This document shows positions 1 through 8,503 of a DNA stretch of 64,000 bases, one piece after another. Every line of letters starts with the position of its first letter. The first letter of the stretch is position 1. The notes beneath the pieces were generated by a model. It was not told the DNA's origin. It saw nothing but the letters and a program-made list of their open reading frames with translations, and made no database searches. Position numbers and translations under genes: made by a program. Where the stretch lies: positions 124,001 through 188,000 of the forward strand of contig NZ_JABXKK010000050.1 of NCBI RefSeq assembly GCF_017115045.1, given 5' to 3'. The DNA comes from Nostoc sp. NMS8. GTDB taxonomy: Bacteria; Cyanobacteriota; Cyanobacteriia; Cyanobacteriales; Nostocaceae.

Positions 1-1037
1 CATTCATCCCAACAGTTGGAAACTTCGTGGTCTTTATAGCCGAGCATTTCCTTCCATTGAGTTGAGAAGAACACTTCATTAGTCTTGAGATTCCAGTCCC
101 AAATACCATCATTATTACCATGTAATGCTAATTGCCAACGTTCTTGACGTTCCCGTAGTGTTTCCGCTGTTCGCCGTCGTTCAGTAACGTCTTGAAAATA
201 AATAGACAATCCCTCTTTTGCAGGATAAGCGTGGACTTGAAGCCAGCATTGCTGTGGCAGATAGAACTCCTCAAATTCGACACTCACCTGCTCTAAGATT
301 GCCCTTTGATACTCACAATAGAATGTTGTGCCAATAATTTCTGGAAACATCTCCCAGATGTTTTTACCCAAAAGTTCATTCTGGGTTTTTTGCAATAACC
401 GTTCTGCTTGACCATTAATGTAGGTGAATCGCCACTTTTTATCCAAGGCAAAAAAACCATCAGTGATGCTTTCAAGCAAATTAGTAATGCGGGTTCTGGC
501 AGCTTGCTCGTGCGCCATTAGTTTTTCGGTAATTTGAGATACCTCAGCTACATGACGCCTGAGTTCTAGTTGGTCGATTACTAGGCGACTTAGAGCTACA
601 AGCGCCTCTATTTGTTTTTGGCTTATTTGCCGTGGGATTTGGTCAATCACACATAGGGTTCCTAGCATATCTCCCATTGGAGTAATTAAGGGTACACCTG
701 CACAAAACCGTATATATGGATAGCCAGTCACTACTGAATTGCTTGTCAATTTTTCATCAGCTAGGGTATCAGGAACTACCACAACATTACGTTGCTCTTG
801 ACAAAGATAAGATAACCCAACACTCCGGGGCATTTCTGATACATCTAAACCTACTTTTGCCTTAAACCATTGACGGTTTTCATCAATGAAATTTACCAAG
901 GATATAGGAGTACCGCAAAGAAATGCCGCTAACTGAGCAAGATTGTCGTAGGCTTCTTCAGGTTCAGTGTCAAGAATTTGATACTGGCGGAGAGCTTCTA
1001 ACCTCACCGTTTCTGTATCAAGATGTCTAGCTTTCAT
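1..1037 (-). CDS. GAF-PAS sensor protein (3' part beyond window edge)
   Basis: Translated from ATG at 1037 on the minus strand, the frame stays open to the window edge (345 codons), so the C-terminal output domain is not visible. Residues about 20-165 look like a GAF domain of the type with FIDENRQWFKAK and YIRFCAGVPL segments. Residues about 175-290 form a PAS domain (ITDGFFALDKKWRFTYIN) ending in IYFQDVTERR, and a second PAS begins near residue 300 (NNDGIWDWNLKTNEVFFS). This order is typical of cyanobacterial multi-sensor histidine kinases or diguanylate cyclases. The output activity cannot be decided here. No transmembrane segment is seen, so it is probably a soluble sensor. Confidence 0.85.
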   Translation of the reverse strand, partial: MKARHLDTETVRLEALRQYQILDTEPEEAYDNLAQLAAFLCGTPISLVNFIDENRQWFKAKVGLDVSEMPRSVGLSYLCQEQRNVVVVPDTLADEKLTSNSVVTGYPYIRFCAGVPLITPMGDMLGTLCVIDQIPRQISQKQIEALVALSRLVIDQLELRRHVAEVSQITEKLMAHEQAARTRITNLLESITDGFFALDKKWRFTYINGQAERLLQKTQNELLGKNIWEMFPEIIGTTFYCEYQRAILEQVSVEFEEFYLPQQCWLQVHAYPAKEGLSIYFQDVTERRRTAETLRERQERWQLALHGNNDGIWDWNLKTNEVFFSTQWKEMLGYKDHEVSNCWDE

Positions 1038-1144
1038 TAACTTTTTTTAATAAATCTAGAAAATACGGAAAACTATGAGAATGGGATTCAGACCCCTTCT
1101 TCCGGTAATATTAGTACTTATCAAGAAGTTTTAATAAAAAAGAT

Positions 1145-1498
1145 ATGTCTTCAACTCCTCTAACATTAAACCTAATTGAAGGTTCAGTCTCCTTTAGTTT
1201 TTCACCCCAAGCAGCACGAGAATTAAAAACAGCAACAGATCAACTAATGGAGCGCTTGAAAGCTGTCGCCGCTAAACCCACTCCTGGCGGTGGTAGAGTC
1301 ACTCCCCAGCCTCCCCTAGAATATCGCTATACGGGTGAAGTATTTTTAGAAGTTTTTTGTAATCCTAATATTTGGCCAACGCCCTTCGCAGCCAAAGTTT
1401 TGCTGACTGTCCGCAACATTAATATCCGCTTGACTACCGAAGCTGAACTTACTCGCATCATTGAAGACATTAATCAGTATTTAGAACAAGTAGGTTGA
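1145..1498 (+). CDS. conserved hypothetical protein, 117 aa
   Basis: Small soluble protein of 117 residues starting at ATG 1145. It has an even mix of strands and helices: an N-terminal strand (LTLNLIEGSVSFSFS), a helix (AARELKTATDQLMERLKAVA), a Pro/Gly-rich linker (PTPGGGRVTPQPPLEY), two strands and a C-terminal helix. No catalytic motif or signal peptide is visible. Codon use matches the neighbours, and the regular structure argues for a real gene. It is followed immediately by a MITE, which may have altered its downstream region. I do not recognise the family and give no function. Confidence 0.7.
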   Translation: MSSTPLTLNLIEGSVSFSFSPQAARELKTATDQLMERLKAVAAKPTPGGGRVTPQPPLEYRYTGEVFLEVFCNPNIWPTPFAAKVLLTVRNINIRLTTEAELTRIIEDINQYLEQVG

Positions 1499-1514
1499 CA
1501 ACTCCTCGCCCTAA

Positions 1515-1723
1515 GAGGTTGTTTGAAAAGTCCTATTGTAGGTATCAAAACGTTCTAGATCTCCCTAAATCCCCCGATCAATTGGGGGACTTTAATTCCG
1601 GTTCCCCCCTTTATAAGGGGAGCCAGCGCGGTCTTGGGGTCTCCCCAAGTAGAGCGACTGGCGTGGGTTAGGGGAGATCAACAAGTGCCTAAAATGACAG
1701 TCAAATACTTTTCAAGCATCCTC
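1515..1723. mobile_element. MITE-like element, copy 1 (209 bp)
   Basis: The element starts GAGGTTGTTTGAAAAGT and ends ACTTTTCAAGCATCCTC, which are imperfect inverted repeats of each other, and it is flanked on both sides by TAA. The interior holds arms such as CCCTAAATCCCCC and GTTCCCCCCTTT that can fold into a long hairpin. No open reading frame is present. Two further copies lie at 36593-36759 and 41855-42017. This copy is longer, with about 40 extra bases near 1620-1665. Confidence 0.8.
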
Positions 1724-1745
1724 TAAAGGTACGAGGATTCTTCCT

Positions 1746-1985
1746 TCATACAACATTACCTTTAAAAGCAGTGCTTTTAGACGGTCTTACACGTTGTCCA
1801 GAAGCGGTAGCGAGATGCCCTCCCGCCAAAAGTCGTAAACCTATCCTTCAAGAACGCTTCTGATATTTTCTGATATTTATAGCTGCGCTAATGTCTCTGT
1901 CATGCAGCGATTTTGGATTTTGCGAAAGTTGAGCCAGTTGCTTGCGGAGGTTCCCTGTTTTGTCGCAACTGGTGACGATTAGCCT
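1746..1985 (-). pseudogene. 3' relic of an IS200/IS605-type tnpB
   Basis: Reading the minus strand gives HDRDISAAINIR (about 1904-1869), the hallmark C-terminal segment of TnpB/OrfB proteins. After an in-frame TGA and a shift it continues GLRLLAGG...TASG...VRPSKSTAF and a stop at 1746. Upstream, a segment with CDKTGNLRKQLAQLS may be a decayed zinc-ribbon region. The rest of the gene and any TnpA are missing, so this is a dead fragment. It sits 22 bp from MITE copy 1, suggesting this spacer has repeatedly accepted insertions. The identification rests on the motif only. Confidence 0.65.
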
Positions 1986-1990
1986 GACTT

Positions 1991-2378
1991 AGACAAACTT
2001 TTTAAGGCGGATTTTGGCTTTATAACAGCAAGCAGACTATCGCTTCCCTCAAGTAAGGGATGCTATAAATAGCGAGTCAAAATTGGAGTTCCTACACTTC
2101 TATCAGAGCAATGTAGGAACGTCACAGAATCTACATACTAAGCTCAAGCAAACACACCAGATGTACAGAACAAATGGTTCTGATGCCTTCTTTAACTTGA
2201 AAAGCTGTATAAATTCAGACTCAAAGGCTTCTGTGTTAATCAAAAACTCAAGATTCTGTATAGGGCAATGCTCATCAAAAACCAGAGATTATCCCCCAGA
2301 TTGGTTGTCGAATCGTTAATGGTGACATTCACACATCGAAAATAAGCTCCCAATCCGAAATCCGAAATCAAAAATTGA
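1991..2378. other. spacer without supported gene
   Basis: About 390 bases between the tnpB relic and the DUF4327 gene. A 78-codon plus-strand frame starting with TTG at 2083 exists, but its composition is unlike a folded protein and it lacks a ribosome-binding site. I see no RNA gene or clear regulatory site. Confidence 0.5.
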
Positions 2379-2615
2379 TTAGTCGTTGTCCCACTGTTCA
2401 CGACCAATTAGGTCGCCAATGCGATCGCGCAACAAAAAGTCACATTTCTCTAATTCACATTCAACGCAAACCCACTCTCTAGCTGGAATGTATTGGCAGA
2501 GGCTATATATTGGCTGTTGCCGGCTAACCATTCCCTTTTGCACCAGTCGGCGTGCTTCGTCTTGAATCACATCTAGAGAGTAGTAATTGATAGAAGGCAC
2601 CGTATTCACACTCAT
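2379..2615 (-). CDS. DUF4327 family protein, 78 aa
   Basis: A 78-residue protein beginning MSVNTVPSINYYSLDVIQDEARRL. The phrases LVQKGMVSRQQPIYSLCQYIPAREW and LLRDRIGDLIGREQWDND match my memory of the cyanobacteria-specific DUF4327 family, which has no assigned function. It contains three cysteines (CQYIPAREWVCVECELEKC gives four in 19 residues), which could bind a metal or form disulfides; this is only a suggestion. It stands alone, with about 800 bp of untranslated DNA upstream. Confidence 0.8.
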   Translation of the reverse strand: MSVNTVPSINYYSLDVIQDEARRLVQKGMVSRQQPIYSLCQYIPAREWVCVECELEKCDFLLRDRIGDLIGREQWDND

Positions 2616-3410
2616 GTTTTTTACTCACAAATTAACACTTACGATAGTGTTCCCGTTAATAATTAGGAACAAACATTACAGAAATTAGACTTGTGGCTAG
2701 GATTTTGTAGTTTGCTATACGGAACTATTTTTATTTTGACGCTACATCTCCTGAAATTATCTCAAGAAATGTTAAGAAAGTCAACAAATCCTGACATTTT
2801 CTTTAAATCCGCTTTACAAAAAAAATTCTGAGTAGTTAACTTAACCTGCTTATGTAACTGTATGACTTTGATGCCACAAGTCTGAAAGTCTTGCCATTAC
2901 TGTATTTAGGCAAGATTTGGTAGGTGGGAAGAGTTTATATCGCGATTCGCTTACATATCAAATAGTTACCTTAAAGCTTGATCTCTAACTGCGGGTATTC
3001 ATCTAAGGGTAAACAACACAATAATATTTGTCAGTTACTAGGGTATAAATTGTTGCAAAACATAACGGCTAAAGTATACTACAAAGGCTTTTACCCTAGC
3101 ATCTGTTAAGAATTTCTTAAGTAAAACCGTAATTATTTTAGGTTAATTTCAGCACTTACACTAAACAGTTTTCCTTAAATAAACATCTGCAAAAAGCTGG
3201 AGTCAGGCAATTCCAAATCAAACAATATCTAATCGCTGTGGGAGTAGGAGAAGGGAGAACACTAGAGTAGGACGAAAGCCAAGACAAGTACTGAAGCCCT
3301 GAATTAAGTTATGGTTACATTAAAACAGACGCGATCTCGTCACGTCTGTAAAGTGTTTGGCGGATTTGCTGAGATTAATTGTTCTGAAGTTACATTGTTG
3401 TTTTAGTTAC
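2616..3410. other. 795-bp AT-rich spacer
   Basis: No frame of convincing length or composition on either strand. The stretch is AT-rich and lies upstream of the DUF4327 gene (minus strand) and downstream of rbfA (minus strand), so it should hold the DUF4327 promoter and the rbfA terminator (3325-3349). An untranslated RNA could be hidden here, but I see no conserved structure to support one. Confidence 0.5.
3325..3349 (-). terminator. probable rho-independent terminator of rbfA
   Basis: ACAGACG (3325-3331) pairs with CGTCTGT (3343-3349) around an 11-base loop. On the minus strand the stem is followed by a TTTT-containing run, as expected for a terminator about 60 bp beyond the rbfA stop codon. 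Confidence 0.6.
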
Positions 3411-3830
3411 TTATTCGGAGAATTCATCATCATTTTGATCGGTGCTATCTTCTACTGCTACGAGATTTTCTGGCGGGCGATCGTGATTAAGTTGATTTAG
3501 CAGTGCCAATACTTTATTACCGCGTTCTATAGAGCGATCTTCGAGAAATATCACTTCTGGTGTACGACGTAGCCGTACCCGCGCTCCAAGTTCGCTACGG
3601 ACATAACCTGTGGCCGACTTTAAGCCTGCCATTGTTTCTACTTTAGCTTCATCTGTTCCATAGATGCTGACGTAGATTTTGGCGTGTTGGAGATCGCCAG
3701 AAACATCAACATCAGTAACACTAACCATTCCAGTACCCACACGGTCATCCTTAATGCCGTTGAGTAGCATTTGGCTAACTTCCCGTTTGATCAGTTCAGC
3801 AACGCGGGAAACCCGACGATTTGTAGCCAT
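3411..3830 (-). CDS. rbfA: 30S ribosome-binding factor A
   Basis: RbfA is a small KH-fold protein that binds the 30S subunit and is needed for late 16S rRNA maturation, including growth in the cold. The 139-residue product has the family's N-terminal signature ([19 protein letters not shown]), the [20 protein letters not shown] strand region and the C-terminal segment [21 protein letters not shown]. The acidic tail ([12 protein letters not shown]) is a usual cyanobacterial extension. It starts at ATG 3830 and lies 122 bp downstream of the DUF751 gene on the same strand, an arrangement common in cyanobacteria, so both may share a transcript. Confidence 0.93.
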   Translation of the reverse strand: MATNRRVSRVAELIKREVSQMLLNGIKDDRVGTGMVSVTDVDVSGDLQHAKIYVSIYGTDEAKVETMAGLKSATGYVRSELGARVRLRRTPEVIFLEDRSIERGNKVLALLNQLNHDRPPENLVAVEDSTDQNDDEFSE

Positions 3831-3952
3831 AAAAATTTCGCCTCATCACAGAGGTTGTACGACAAAAATAGATGCAGGTTGGGTAGACAGTACTTAGCGC
3901 GAACAACGCAAGAGCAACCGTCTGTGGGGCACAGCCCCGATATAACACTAGT

Positions 3953-4159
3953 CTAGATTGCACTCAAGCCCAGCATTGCCCGTAGAGTGAAAGTCAGGAA
4001 GACTAGACTGCTCACCAATAAACCCAAGATAGCGATCGAGGTGACAGGGCGTTTCAACAGTGGCACTAATGGCGCAAAGGTGTTTAAAAACAAGCCTAAA
4101 ACGATAGTAATTAAGTACCGAGGGTAGCGAAAGACGTTATCCCAAAATCCGTCAAACAT
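3953..4159 (-). CDS. DUF751 (Ycf33-like) membrane protein, 68 aa
   Basis: Short protein with two hydrophobic segments: residues about 14-33 (YLITIVLGLFLNTFAPLVPL) and 40-62 (SIAILGLLVSSLVFLTFTLRAML). The start MFDGFWDNVFRYPRYL and the size fit the DUF751/Ycf33 family, conserved in cyanobacteria and some algal plastids and of unknown function. It likely sits in the thylakoid or plasma membrane. It is upstream of rbfA on the same strand, a recurrent neighbour pair, which supports the call. Confidence 0.85.
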   Translation of the reverse strand: MFDGFWDNVFRYPRYLITIVLGLFLNTFAPLVPLLKRPVTSIAILGLLVSSLVFLTFTLRAMLGLSAI

Positions 4160-4324
4160 CTGAATTTAAACTGCCTTGTTATATACTTACGTTTGTTTTG
4201 ATATGCTTTACCTACTCAATTGTAATATATGTGGCTAGAAATTTAGCCAGTTAATCTAAAATTTGGCTCTTCGGTTATATTGGCTTTATTTAGTTGTGAT
4301 TATTTTTAGTTAAATCGGAAGTAA

Positions 4325-5182
4325 ATGGTAATTCAAATCTCCAAGGAAATTAGCCCGCGTCCATTTTTGAAGTGGGCAGGGGGCAAAAGTAGGTTGATAC
4401 AGCAATATATTCCTTATTTTCCCAAGAATTATAAAAATTACTATGAGCCATTTTTAGGTGGTGGCGCAGTTTTTTTCTATCTCCAACCAAGTGCAGCAAT
4501 GTTAACTGATATTAATGCCGAATTAATTAACACTTATTGTTGTGTTAGAGATCATGTTGAGGAATTAATTTCTCTGTTGAAGGAGCATAAAAAACGACAT
4601 GACAAAGATTATTATTATAGTGTTAGAAATAACTCTGGCGGTACTGATATAGAAAAGGCTGCTCGTCTAATTTATCTTAATAAGACTTGTTTTAATGGTC
4701 TTTATCGAGTTAATTCACAGGGTAAATTCAATGTGCCTTTAGGCAGATATGAAAATCCTAATATTTGTCATGAAAATTTGCTGATAGTAGCCTCAGAAGC
4801 ACTTTATTATGCAGAAATTAAACAAGCAGATTTTACAGAAGTCTTAAACCATGCTACTAGCAGTGATGACTTTGTATTTTTTGATCCGCCCTACTATCCT
4901 ATCAGTGACACTAGCTATTTCACTGCTTATAGTCAAAATTGTTTTAGTAAAAAAGACCAAGAACTTTTAAGAGATACTTGTGCAGAGTTAGCAAGTCGTG
5001 GTGTCAAAGTTATGGTATGTAATTCTGATAGCGAATTTATTAAAAAAATTTATACTGATATCAATTTTGAAACCTATAAAATTAAAGCAACCCGTTCAAT
5101 TAACTCAAATACAAAAAATAGAGGCATGATTGATGAACTACTAATTACATCTTTTAAAGATTTTTATTTGCCCAAGCAATGA
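4325..5182 (+). CDS. DNA adenine N6-methyltransferase, Dam/M.DpnII type
   Basis: Class D12 adenine methylase of 285 residues. The SAM-binding start PRPFLKWAGGKSRLI is at 11-25, EPFLGGGAVFF at 41-51 and the catalytic DPPY motif at 187-190. This family usually methylates GATC or a related site. GATC lies inside the HIP1 octamers that fill this genome, so a GATC specificity would affect thousands of sites; that is inference. It is AT-rich compared with flanking genes and converges with, and overlaps by 29 bp, a nuclease gene, so it may belong to a restriction-modification pair rather than be an orphan housekeeping enzyme. Confidence 0.88.
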   Translation: MVIQISKEISPRPFLKWAGGKSRLIQQYIPYFPKNYKNYYEPFLGGGAVFFYLQPSAAMLTDINAELINTYCCVRDHVEELISLLKEHKKRHDKDYYYSVRNNSGGTDIEKAARLIYLNKTCFNGLYRVNSQGKFNVPLGRYENPNICHENLLIVASEALYYAEIKQADFTEVLNHATSSDDFVFFDPPYYPISDTSYFTAYSQNCFSKKDQELLRDTCAELASRGVKVMVCNSDSEFIKKIYTDINFETYKIKATRSINSNTKNRGMIDELLITSFKDFYLPKQ

Positions 5183-5630
5183 ATCTGTCTAGACTATAAA
5201 CTGCTAATAAATTAGGGTTATCATTAACTCTTGCTTTCAGCCATTTGCTTGCGCCTTCTCGCATACCTTCACCGCCTAAAATTACAATAGTTGGTGCAGG
5301 ATAATAATTCTCGATGTTCATATTCAAGTAAGGAAACTTTTCATCAACCGAACCGGGGCTTTCTTGCCATTTACACTCGAAAATTAAACCAGATGGCATT
5401 GCAGGTGAGCCGACAACATAAAAATCAACCTTCAGATAGGTATGATAAATTCCAGTTCCAATATAAACTTCTTTTCCATAACGTTTTGGTAATAAAGCAG
5501 CATTTAATATAAATTCTTTTTGGACATAGTTCCCTACTTGGAAATAATTATATCCATTTAAGATTGCTTCTACATTTCCTTCTAAAATATTCCCAGACTT
5601 ATTTGCCCGTCCGCCTTGAGTCAGAGCCAT
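5154..5630 (-). CDS. putative PD-(D/E)XK restriction endonuclease, 158 aa
   Basis: The frame opens with TTG at 5648, but ATG at 5630 is preceded by AGAGGG at ideal spacing and is preferred. The protein has a PD-(D/E)XK nuclease core: Asp69 in LKVDFYV, followed after a turn by GLIFECKWQ with Glu85 and Lys87, the expected metal-binding and catalytic residues. The flanking alpha/beta pattern also fits. No specificity can be read. It overlaps the 3' end of the adenine methylase gene tail to tail, which makes a type II restriction-modification pair likely. A VSR-like or generic PD-(D/E)XK nuclease are alternatives. Confidence 0.65.
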   Translation of the reverse strand: MALTQGGRANKSGNILEGNVEAILNGYNYFQVGNYVQKEFILNAALLPKRYGKEVYIGTGIYHTYLKVDFYVVGSPAMPSGLIFECKWQESPGSVDEKFPYLNMNIENYYPAPTIVILGGEGMREGASKWLKARVNDNPNLLAVYSLDRFIAWANKNL

Positions 5631-5648
5631 CTTCAATCCCTCTGCCAA

Positions 5649-6081
5649 AAGTCCTGCTTATTATAGGATTTCACAGAAGTAGTAAAAAAGGGTCAGTTGC
5701 TTAATATGAATTTTTGATTTTGACTAAACAAGGTTGGATTAATAGGTAAAAAATTCGATTTTATTGGTATTTTTGTACTAAAAAAATACAAACGTATTAA
5801 TAATTTGGATCGGGAACGAGTTACTAATTGAGGACTGAGGTAAAATAATGAAAAAACGAACCGTATACTCCTACGGAGAAGTAAGCTACGCACAGCGTCT
5901 CGTAGAGAAGGACGCAAAGGAATAAGAGTTTCAGATAGTTATTGCGTAAGTTCTACCATTCAGGGGAATATGAAAGGAATGGAGTTTTCCTTTTCTCTTT
6001 GCCCTTTAACCTTTTTTTTAACTTCTCTAATGACTGGGATTGAGCTTGGCTTAGATAAATATTAGTAATTTCGCCTTGATC
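5649..6081. other. spacer with Nostoc interspersed repeat
   Basis: AT-rich stretch. Around 5862-5922 it contains the palindrome-prone sequence with CTACGGAGAAGTAAGC and GTCTCGTAGAGAAG, a type of short interspersed repeat common in Nostoc spacers. The 74-codon minus-strand frame across it (5693-5917) reads through this repeat and is not a credible gene. Confidence 0.5.
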
Positions 6082-7302
6082 TCAACCCGTCTGGGCTTCA
6101 GTATGACCGTTGCGGATAGACCATGCTATTTCTAAAAGTTGAGTCCAGCGCTTTTGCAGCTGTTTGGGGGTGCATTTGATGGCTTTGGCGATCGCAACGT
6201 CGTTTTCCCGTGCAGTTTTTAACTCTAATATTTGCTGTTGCTGTTCTGTGAGTTGATTCACAAAGATTTCCCACTGCTGGGAAGATAAACCCAACTTTTG
6301 CTCTAAACCCGCGCCTAACCATTGATGTACTAATTGCCAGTGGTGTTGTTTGGCAAACTTTTCGACGTGGTATTTAAAGCGTTGTTGGAGATAATCACGC
6401 TGACGGCTGGTTAAACCGAGAATTTGGTCAATTTCGGGGGCTGAGAGGTCTTGAAGTTTCAAGCTGAGGTAGTTCATACAATCAGATTGACCTTGAGACT
6501 CCAGGTATTTCATCAATTCTGTAATGACGCGATCGCGTTCTGATTCTTCAGATGGATCGAAATTAGTTTGGGCAACCATTTGCGATCGCAGTTGTTGCAC
6601 CGCCGAGTTACGCTGGTAAGACTCTGCTTCTTCACCCTTAGCAGACTCTACCGCCAGTTCAATATCCACAGTCGTTTCTTGGGGCTGACGACGAGCAAAA
6701 CCTTGGGCGCGCAAGATAATCAATTGCTGATTTGCACCACCAGGTAAATTGATCCGGCGTTTGGCATACTGTTCTGTAAAAGCCATGTATTCAGCTAATT
6801 GCAGCTGAGTACGCGGCGTGTGATTCTCTGGTAGTTCGTTTTCTCTACGGAAAGCTTTGATTGCTTCGATATAAAATGCTTGTAAAAAATCTTCAATCAG
6901 GCTGTAACGAGCATCAAAGCCCAACTCAGAGCCGGACATAGTTACATGACGGTAAACCATAGCACCCAAATTGCTATGTAATTCTACCCGCCCTTGTTTG
7001 GAACCCAGTTGGTAGTAACGTAAGCATTTTTGCATCCGATGCCTTCCCAACGTCATCTGCCAGGACTTGATTTCCCCAGATGTTTGAATGCGGGAGCTTT
7101 TATCGCAAATGCGTTCTACTTCTACGGCTATGCGCTTTGCTAATGCTTCTACGCACTTGGGTGTTGCTTTCACTTGCGCTTGCATTTCCTCAGACAGCAA
7201 TTGAATCAAGCGATCGCTGCTGCTATCTGAAAATTCTTCAGTCGAAACGTGGTTCTCAAAAATGGGTGTAGAGTTTGGTAGATTGACGACGTTAGATTTC
7301 AT
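6082..7302 (-). CDS. HetZ-related regulatory protein
   Basis: A 406-residue soluble protein. Its middle part (GRHRMQKCLRYYQLGSKQGRVELHS... SLIEDFLQAFYIEAIKAFRRE) resembles HetZ and HetZ-related proteins, cyanobacterial factors linked to heterocyst differentiation. The C-terminus (about 345-395: LTEQQQQILELKTARENDVAIAKAI...LQKRWTQLL) looks like a helix-turn-helix of the sigma region 4 kind, consistent with DNA binding. No PatU genes follow, unlike the classical hetZ cluster, so this is more likely a paralogue than hetZ itself. It is transcribed alone, with about 160 bp before the next small frame upstream. Confidence 0.6.
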   Translation of the reverse strand: MKSNVVNLPNSTPIFENHVSTEEFSDSSSDRLIQLLSEEMQAQVKATPKCVEALAKRIAVEVERICDKSSRIQTSGEIKSWQMTLGRHRMQKCLRYYQLGSKQGRVELHSNLGAMVYRHVTMSGSELGFDARYSLIEDFLQAFYIEAIKAFRRENELPENHTPRTQLQLAEYMAFTEQYAKRRINLPGGANQQLIILRAQGFARRQPQETTVDIELAVESAKGEEAESYQRNSAVQQLRSQMVAQTNFDPSEESERDRVITELMKYLESQGQSDCMNYLSLKLQDLSAPEIDQILGLTSRQRDYLQQRFKYHVEKFAKQHHWQLVHQWLGAGLEQKLGLSSQQWEIFVNQLTEQQQQILELKTARENDVAIAKAIKCTPKQLQKRWTQLLEIAWSIRNGHTEAQTG

Positions 7303-7466
7303 GACTTTTCCAGTAGTATTGCACCGTAATTACAACGCAGACACAGCAATCAAGGCTGTCCAAGGCTTGTGAATCTTTAGGCATTCATCCATCAAGACTT
7401 GCCGTATATAATGCTCACATCTAAAGCTCATATATCAAAACTATAGGAAATACGAAAGAGTTACAG

Positions 7467-7667
7467 TTATGGCAATGTGTCGGTTTCCTTCACAAGCCAC
7501 CATCTCAACGCTGGCACACGAGTACCCGCTATTTTCTTAAAGTTGTCAAATACCTTACTGTGCCAAGTTTTGCCACCATCCTCTGATATCGACTGCCTCA
7601 CCGAGCAGCCCATTCTAGACATCGCTTTTAAATATGACAATTTTAAAACTGGAGTTATTTTTATCAC
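7467..7667 (-). CDS. small hypothetical protein, 66 aa
   Basis: Minus-strand frame starting with GTG at 7667, 40 bp downstream of the Sua5-family gene. The C-terminal half (SISEDGGKTWHSKVFDNFKKIAGTRVP) reads like real protein sequence, with a GGKTW turn and amphipathic character. An ATG within it (7622) could also be the start. No family is recognised. The opposite strand is also open over this stretch, so the call is weak. Confidence 0.35.
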   Translation of the reverse strand: MIKITPVLKLSYLKAMSRMGCSVRQSISEDGGKTWHSKVFDNFKKIAGTRVPALRWWLVKETDTLP

Positions 7668-7707
7668 AATTTCCGAAACGGAAAGGTGCGCCTGTGAAGT
7701 GGAATTT

Positions 7708-8367
7708 TTATACCCATGCGGCTGCTGTTTCCCAACCTAAACCCCTCCGTATAATTGCTGCTCCGTCTCCAGTCATATCTAAGATGGTAGATACTTCATA
7801 AGTAGGTTCCTCGCCAGTGTCTACAATTATGTCTACCAACTTGTCCAAACGATCGAATAGCTCTACCCGCGACTGAACAATTTCTGGATCTATCCGAACT
7901 ATGCCATTATCTGCTTCATCTGGTGGCAGATGTGCTGAAGTTGAAATAATCGGATTGCCCAATGCTGCCAGCAACTCCAAACATACAGTATGGTTTGGTA
8001 CTCTAATTCCAGTTGTTTTCCGCTTGGGGCTTTGCACCAATCGCGGTACTAACTTCGTAGCTGGGAGCAAAAACGTGTATGGCCCTGGAATCAGGCGTTT
8101 CATAATCCGATAAGCTGTGTCACTTACGAAGGCATAAGTTGCCACATTTGAAAGCGAGGGACATAAAAATGTCAATGGTTTATCGTTTGCTAGCTGTTTG
8201 ATTTGCCGCACTCGTTCTACCGCCGATTTGACATTCAAATCACAACCGATGGCATAGACTGTATCAGTAGGGTAAAGCATGACTGCGCCACTAGAGAGCG
8301 CCGACTTTATTTCCTCTATTCGGCGAGTTTGAGGATTATCCGGATGAACTGGGAAAATTTTTGCCAT
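7708..8367 (-). CDS. Sua5/YciO/YrdC family protein (threonylcarbamoyl-AMP synthase-like)
   Basis: The 219-residue product has the Sua5/YrdC fold motifs: YPTDTVYAIGCDL near 32-44, KPLTFLC (83-89), PGPYTFLLPAT (114-124), GIRVPNHTV (140-148) and PIISTSAHL (159-167). Members make threonylcarbamoyl-AMP from threonine, bicarbonate and ATP for the universal tRNA t6A37 modification. There is no C-terminal Sua5 domain, and the sequence could also be YciO-like, whose role is less certain. It starts at ATG 8367; upstream lies a G-rich tandem repeat and the divergent larC. Confidence 0.85.
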   Translation of the reverse strand: MAKIFPVHPDNPQTRRIEEIKSALSSGAVMLYPTDTVYAIGCDLNVKSAVERVRQIKQLANDKPLTFLCPSLSNVATYAFVSDTAYRIMKRLIPGPYTFLLPATKLVPRLVQSPKRKTTGIRVPNHTVCLELLAALGNPIISTSAHLPPDEADNGIVRIDPEIVQSRVELFDRLDKLVDIIVDTGEEPTYEVSTILDMTGDGAAIIRRGLGWETAAAWV

Positions 8368-8390
8368 AGGACGGGGATTGGGGAATGGGG

Positions 8391-8434
8391 GCAGGGGAGG
8401 CAGGGGAGGCAGGGGAGGCAGGGGGCAGGGGAAG
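8391..8434. repeat. G-rich 9-bp tandem repeat
   Basis: About five imperfect copies of GCAGGGGAG between the Sua5-like gene and larC. Tracts of this kind (ggggcaggggaggcag) recur in Nostoc spacers. The guanine runs could form a G-quadruplex, though this is inference. Confidence 0.8.
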
Positions 8435-8460
8435 CAATAATTAATAAATAACCAATGCCC

Positions 8461-8494
8461 AATGACTAATGACTAATGACTAATAACTAATGAC
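8461..8494. repeat. heptanucleotide STRR repeat (ACTAATG)
   Basis: Four to five tandem copies of ACTAATG, the short tandemly repeated repetitive sequence class typical of heterocyst-forming cyanobacteria, ending ten bases before the larC start codon. A second tract is at 50040-50122. Confidence 0.85.
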
Positions 8495-8503
8495 AAATTT
8501 ATT

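Noticed and set aside
2083..2319. 78-codon plus-strand frame after the tnpB relic
   Set aside because: TTG start without a ribosome-binding site, biased composition and no recognisable pattern, in a decayed spacer.
5693..5917. 74-codon minus-strand frame
   Set aside because: Its first third is translated from an interspersed repeat, and the remainder is AT-rich spacer.
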